Below are positions 60,920 to 64,000 of a stretch of 64,000 nt of DNA, piece by piece. How positions within the stretch are numbered: the stretch's first letter is position 1; each line of letters opens with the position of its first letter. Origin of the DNA: Flavobacterium sp. ALJ2 (GTDB lineage Bacteria; Bacteroidota; Bacteroidia; Flavobacteriales; Flavobacteriaceae). The stretch is from the NCBI RefSeq assembly GCF_015594725.1, contig NZ_JADNRC010000015.1, forward strand, positions 1 through 64,000. The letters run 5' to 3'. The notes beneath the pieces are model-generated. The model was not told the origin of the DNA, ran no database searches, and saw nothing but the letters and a program-made list of their open reading frames with translations. The translations under genes and the position numbers were made by a program.

Positions 60920-63475
60920 ATGGATGAATCATTAACTACAAAAAATAAAACAATTACCTATTCTCAAGATGAAGTTATACAAGCATCTTTAGCGTATTTT
61001 AAGGGAGATAGCCTTGCTGCAACGGTTTGGGTAAGTAAGTATGCTCTTAAAGATTCACAAGGAAATATTTTTGAGTTATCTCCTAATGATATGCATCATC
61101 GTATTGCAAATGAAATAGCACGAATTGAAAAAAAATATACTAATCCGCTGTCTGAGGATGAAATTTTTAACTTGATAAAAGATTTTAAATATTTGGTACC
61201 TCAAGGTAGCCCTATGACAGGAATCGGAAACCCGTTTCAGGTTGCTTCATTATCAAATTGTTTTGTGATTGGTAACGATAATTCAGACTCGTATGGTGGA
61301 ATTATGAAAACTGATCAAGAGCAAGTTCAGCTTATGAAAAGACGTGGAGGAGTAGGGCATGATTTATCGCACATTCGACCTAAGGCTTCGCCAGTTAAAA
61401 ACTCAGCATTGACTTCTACAGGATTAGTGCCATTTATGGAGCGTTACTCTAATTCTACTCGTGAAGTTGCTCAAGATGGTCGTCGTGGGGCATTAATGCT
61501 TTCAGTGTCGATTAATCATCCTGACGCAGCTGACTTTATCGACGCTAAAATGGAGCAGGGTAAAGTTACAGGTGCAAATGTTTCTGTTCGTATAGATGAT
61601 ACTTTCATGAAAGCGGTCAAGGAGGATGCTATATATATTCAGAAATATCCAATTTTTAGTGATAATCCATTGTATACAAAAGAGATTAAAGCTAAAGAAC
61701 TTTGGGGTAAGATTATTCATAATGCGTGGAAATCAGCAGAACCAGGAATTTTATTTTGGGATACCATAATAAATGAATCTTTACCAGATTGTTATGCTGA
61801 TTTAGGATACAAAACACTATCTACAAATCCGTGCGGAGAGATTCCGCTTTGTGCTTATGATTCTTGTCGTTTATTAGCTATAAATTTATTGTCCTATGTA
61901 AATAACCCTTTTACTAAAGAAGCCTCTTTTGATTTTATTCTTTTCAAAAATCATGTCGTAGCTGCTCAAAGGATAATGGATGATATTATTGATCTTGAAT
62001 TAGAAAAGATTGATGCAATATTAGCAAAAATAGAGGCAGATCCAGAAAGTGATGAAGTGAAAATGGTGGAGAAAAATTTATGGCTTAATATCAGAAATAA
62101 AGCGAAAGAAGGGCGCCGTACAGGAATTGGTATTACAGCCGAAGGAGATATGCTTGCTGCACTTGGACTTCGTTACGGAAGCGATGAAGGTGTTATTTTT
62201 TCTGAGAAAATACATAAAACACTGGCAATTGAGGCTTATCGTGGCTCAGTGAATCTAGCCAAAGAACGCGGAATGTTTGCTATATATGATTCAGAAAGAG
62301 AGAAAAACAATCCCTTCTTGCTTAGATTAAAAGAAGCTGATGAAGAATTGTATCTTCAAATGAAAGAACATGGACGTCGTAATATTGCTTTACTAACTAT
62401 AGCTCCTACAGGAACAACAAGTTTAATGACTCAAACAACATCGGGTATCGAACCTGTCTTTTTGCCTGTTTATAAACGAAGAAGAAAGGTGAATCCAAAT
62501 GATAAAGATGCTCGTGTAGATTTTGTTGATGAGGTTGGGGACAGTTGGGAAGAATATGTGGTATTTCATCATAGGTTTAAAGAATGGATGCTTATAAACG
62601 GGTATGATATTTCTAAAAACTACAGTCAGGAAGAAATTGATGAGTTGGTAAAAAAATCACCTTATTACAAAGCGACAAGCAACGATATTGACTGGTTAAG
62701 TAAAGTTCGTATGCAAGGTAAGATACAAAAATGGGTAGATCATTCAATATCTGTTACCATCAATGTGCCGAATGAAACGCCAGAAGAAATGGTTGACAAA
62801 TTGTATATGGAAGCATGGGAAGCTGGATGTAAAGGAGTAACAGTATATCGCGATGGCTCACGTTCGGGAGTACTTATTGCGAATACAGAAAAGAAAGAAG
62901 AAGCTGTTCAGGCAGTATCAAGTATTTTTCCTACTAAGCGTCCTCAAGTATTAGAAGCTGATGTGGTTCGTTTTCAAAATAGTAAAGACAAATGGATTGC
63001 CTTTATAGGTTTGATAGATGGTAAACCATATGAAATTTTCACAGGTCTTGTAGATGATGAAGATGGTATTTTGATTCCGCGTTGGGTATCAGAAGGATTT
63101 ATTATCAAAAATAAAAATGAAGACGGAAGCAGTCGTTATGATTTTCAGTATAAAAATACTCGAGGTTATAAAACAACTATCGAAGGCCTTTCGCATAAAT
63201 TTAATCCAGAATATTGGAATTATGCCAAGTTAATATCGAGTACATTGCGACATGGCATGCCTATAGATAAAGCTGTTGAATTAATAGGCAGTCTTCAGTT
63301 GGATGGAGAGTCTATTAGTACCTGGAAAAATGGAGTTGCTCGTGCACTTAAACGCTATATCGTTGATGGTACCGAGGCGCATGGTCAAAAATGTAGTAAC
63401 TGTAATTCGGAGAATCTTATTTATCAGGAGGGTTGTCTTACTTGTAATGATTGCGGTTCTTCTAAATGTGGTTAG
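60920..63475 (+). CDS. nrdJ: Adenosylcobalamin-dependent (class II) ribonucleotide reductase
   Basis: An 851-aa class II ribonucleotide reductase. C114 lies in SLSNCFVIG, and the catalytic finger loop NPCGEI spans 303-308 (C305 radical site, E307). IAPTGTTSLM is a conserved substrate loop, and VTINVPNETPEEMVDKLYMEAW precedes the redox-active C-terminal region. The C-terminus has a zinc-ribbon-like CSNC ... CLTCNDCGSSKCG. It makes deoxynucleotides and needs coenzyme B12. It is a single-gene unit, with a -7 element upstream and a terminator downstream. Confidence 0.94.
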   Translation: MDESLTTKNKTITYSQDEVIQASLAYFKGDSLAATVWVSKYALKDSQGNIFELSPNDMHHRIANEIARIEKKYTNPLSEDEIFNLIKDFKYLVPQGSPMTGIGNPFQVASLSNCFVIGNDNSDSYGGIMKTDQEQVQLMKRRGGVGHDLSHIRPKASPVKNSALTSTGLVPFMERYSNSTREVAQDGRRGALMLSVSINHPDAADFIDAKMEQGKVTGANVSVRIDDTFMKAVKEDAIYIQKYPIFSDNPLYTKEIKAKELWGKIIHNAWKSAEPGILFWDTIINESLPDCYADLGYKTLSTNPCGEIPLCAYDSCRLLAINLLSYVNNPFTKEASFDFILFKNHVVAAQRIMDDIIDLELEKIDAILAKIEADPESDEVKMVEKNLWLNIRNKAKEGRRTGIGITAEGDMLAALGLRYGSDEGVIFSEKIHKTLAIEAYRGSVNLAKERGMFAIYDSEREKNNPFLLRLKEADEELYLQMKEHGRRNIALLTIAPTGTTSLMTQTTSGIEPVFLPVYKRRRKVNPNDKDARVDFVDEVGDSWEEYVVFHHRFKEWMLINGYDISKNYSQEEIDELVKKSPYYKATSNDIDWLSKVRMQGKIQKWVDHSISVTINVPNETPEEMVDKLYMEAWEAGCKGVTVYRDGSRSGVLIANTEKKEEAVQAVSSIFPTKRPQVLEADVVRFQNSKDKWIAFIGLIDGKPYEIFTGLVDDEDGILIPRWVSEGFIIKNKNEDGSSRYDFQYKNTRGYKTTIEGLSHKFNPEYWNYAKLISSTLRHGMPIDKAVELIGSLQLDGESISTWKNGVARALKRYIVDGTEAHGQKCSNCNSENLIYQEGCLTCNDCGSSKCG

Positions 63476-63585
63476 GAAGAAAGGTTTCAAGGTCTTGGAA
63501 CATTAAGGTTCTGAGGTTTTTTATAGGTTAAAATTTTTTAAATGTGTAAAAAAATAACCATACAGATTGGAACTATAAATTAAAT

Positions 63586-63622
63586 AAAAAACGCCTGTAA
63601 GGATTTCTTTGCAGGCGTTTTT
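63586..63622. terminator. Bidirectional terminator between nrdJ and the MprF-like gene
   Basis: AAAAACGCCTG...GCAGGCGTTTTT forms an imperfect 11-bp stem with A and T tracts between convergent genes. Confidence 0.85.
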
Positions 63623-63721
63623 GGTTATTATATTTATATAAGGTTGTAAAATTATTTTGGGCAAAATGAAGGAAATAAAAATGATTTGAACTTTCATAAT
63701 TTTAATTTAACTAAAAAAAAA

Positions 63722-64000
63722 TTATAGTTTTATCACTTTTGATAGAACTTGCGGTATTTGTATTAAATCATAATCATCCGTAAAGACAATATATTGGTTA
63801 TGCCATGAAGGCGAAAACTTTTCTTTAAAATCTCTTAGGCCTTTATAATGCGAAAATGACTTTACTTTTTCATACACATATTTCATTGATTTTTCTTGAA
63901 TGGTAGTTGGGTTTTTAATGCCGCTCATTGGCGCAAGACCAATATTTACAGCAGTAAGATTTTGAGATTTTAGGTGATTAAAAAGTTCAATTAAAATAAA
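63722..64000 (-). CDS. 3' end of phosphatidylglycerol lysyltransferase-like (MprF/DUF2156) protein
   Basis: A partial gene: the frame stays open to the window edge at 64000, so the N-terminus lies outside. The visible C-terminal 92 residues include VNIGLAPMSGIK, then FSHYKGLRDFKEKFSPSWHNQYIVF and DLIQIPQVLSKVIKL, all typical of the C-terminal catalytic domain of MprF/DUF2156 proteins. The family transfers amino acids to phospholipids. An internal ATG at 63928 is not the true start. Confidence 0.85.
   Translation of the reverse strand, partial: FILIELFNHLKSQNLTAVNIGLAPMSGIKNPTTIQEKSMKYVYEKVKSFSHYKGLRDFKEKFSPSWHNQYIVFTDDYDLIQIPQVLSKVIKL

Noticed and set aside
1-64000. CRISPR arrays, insertion sequences, prophage or integrase genes
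   Set aside because: No repeated spacer array, transposase or integrase motif was seen; the only repeats are the 19-bp regulatory units and terminator stems.

Overview
The window reads as chromosome of a Flavobacterium-like member of the Bacteroidota. The DNA is AT-rich. Promoters are of the TAnnTTTG type: the tRNA-Tyr promoter is a perfect TTTG-N19-TAtaTTTG. Start codons lack strong Shine-Dalgarno sequences. Several families are typical of this phylum (DUF4266/DUF3570, DUF4369-TlpA, MbnP, CzcA fused to an outer-membrane factor, OprC-type TonB receptor). I see no phage, insertion sequence or CRISPR array.

0.3-23 kb: a sensory module and an exopolysaccharide locus. A sigma-54 response regulator, a FIST-domain protein and a large PAS/HisKA/REC/Hpt hybrid kinase come first. 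Three polysaccharide operons follow: 5964-12933 (receiver, Wza-like and Wzc-like export proteins, flippase, glycosyltransferase, polymerase), 13071-18402 (APH/nucleotidyltransferase/kinase fusion, acyltransferase, two glycosyltransferases) and 18522-20816 (glycosyltransferase, WecA-like initiating transferase). Each operon is preceded by the same arrangement: two 19-bp repeats built on TTTTCCA-N5-TGGAAAA, set in tandem, then 62-73 bp further on a GG-N10 sigma-54-like promoter. The spacing is the same in the first two and longer by one helical turn in the third. This is the best candidate for an undescribed regulatory system here. Two short-chain-dehydrogenase-type genes close the region.

23-30 kb, minus strand: a thioredoxin-ApbE-DUF4266-DUF3570 redox operon, a P-type ATPase with unusual membrane residues and a VIT1-type transporter.

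30-43 kb: metal handling. A minus-strand efflux operon (His-rich small protein, CzcA fused to a TolC-like protein through an internal signal-peptide-like segment, CzcB-like adaptor, DUF2231-like membrane protein) faces a plus-strand, probably copper-acquiring set. That set holds two paralogous small CxGxC proteins, a YtkA-like lipoprotein, a TonB receptor with the OprC CxxxM/HxM copper residues, MbnP and the diheme enzyme MbnH. A perfect palindrome sits inside the promoter of the copper operon.

43-64 kb: mostly housekeeping genes. They include tRNA-Tyr, a DUF4369-TlpA protein split by an in-frame TGA, a J-domain/KTSC protein, a VWA/MoxR-like ATPase pair, a 2OG-Fe(II) oxygenase, glutamate dehydrogenase (behind a Cys-rich mini-ORF and a terminator), a sterol-desaturase-family enzyme, HxlR/DoxX and AraC/MFS divergent pairs, a PfkB sugar kinase, a CAP-domain lipoprotein, a B12-dependent ribonucleotide reductase, and the 3' end of an MprF-like gene that runs off the window.
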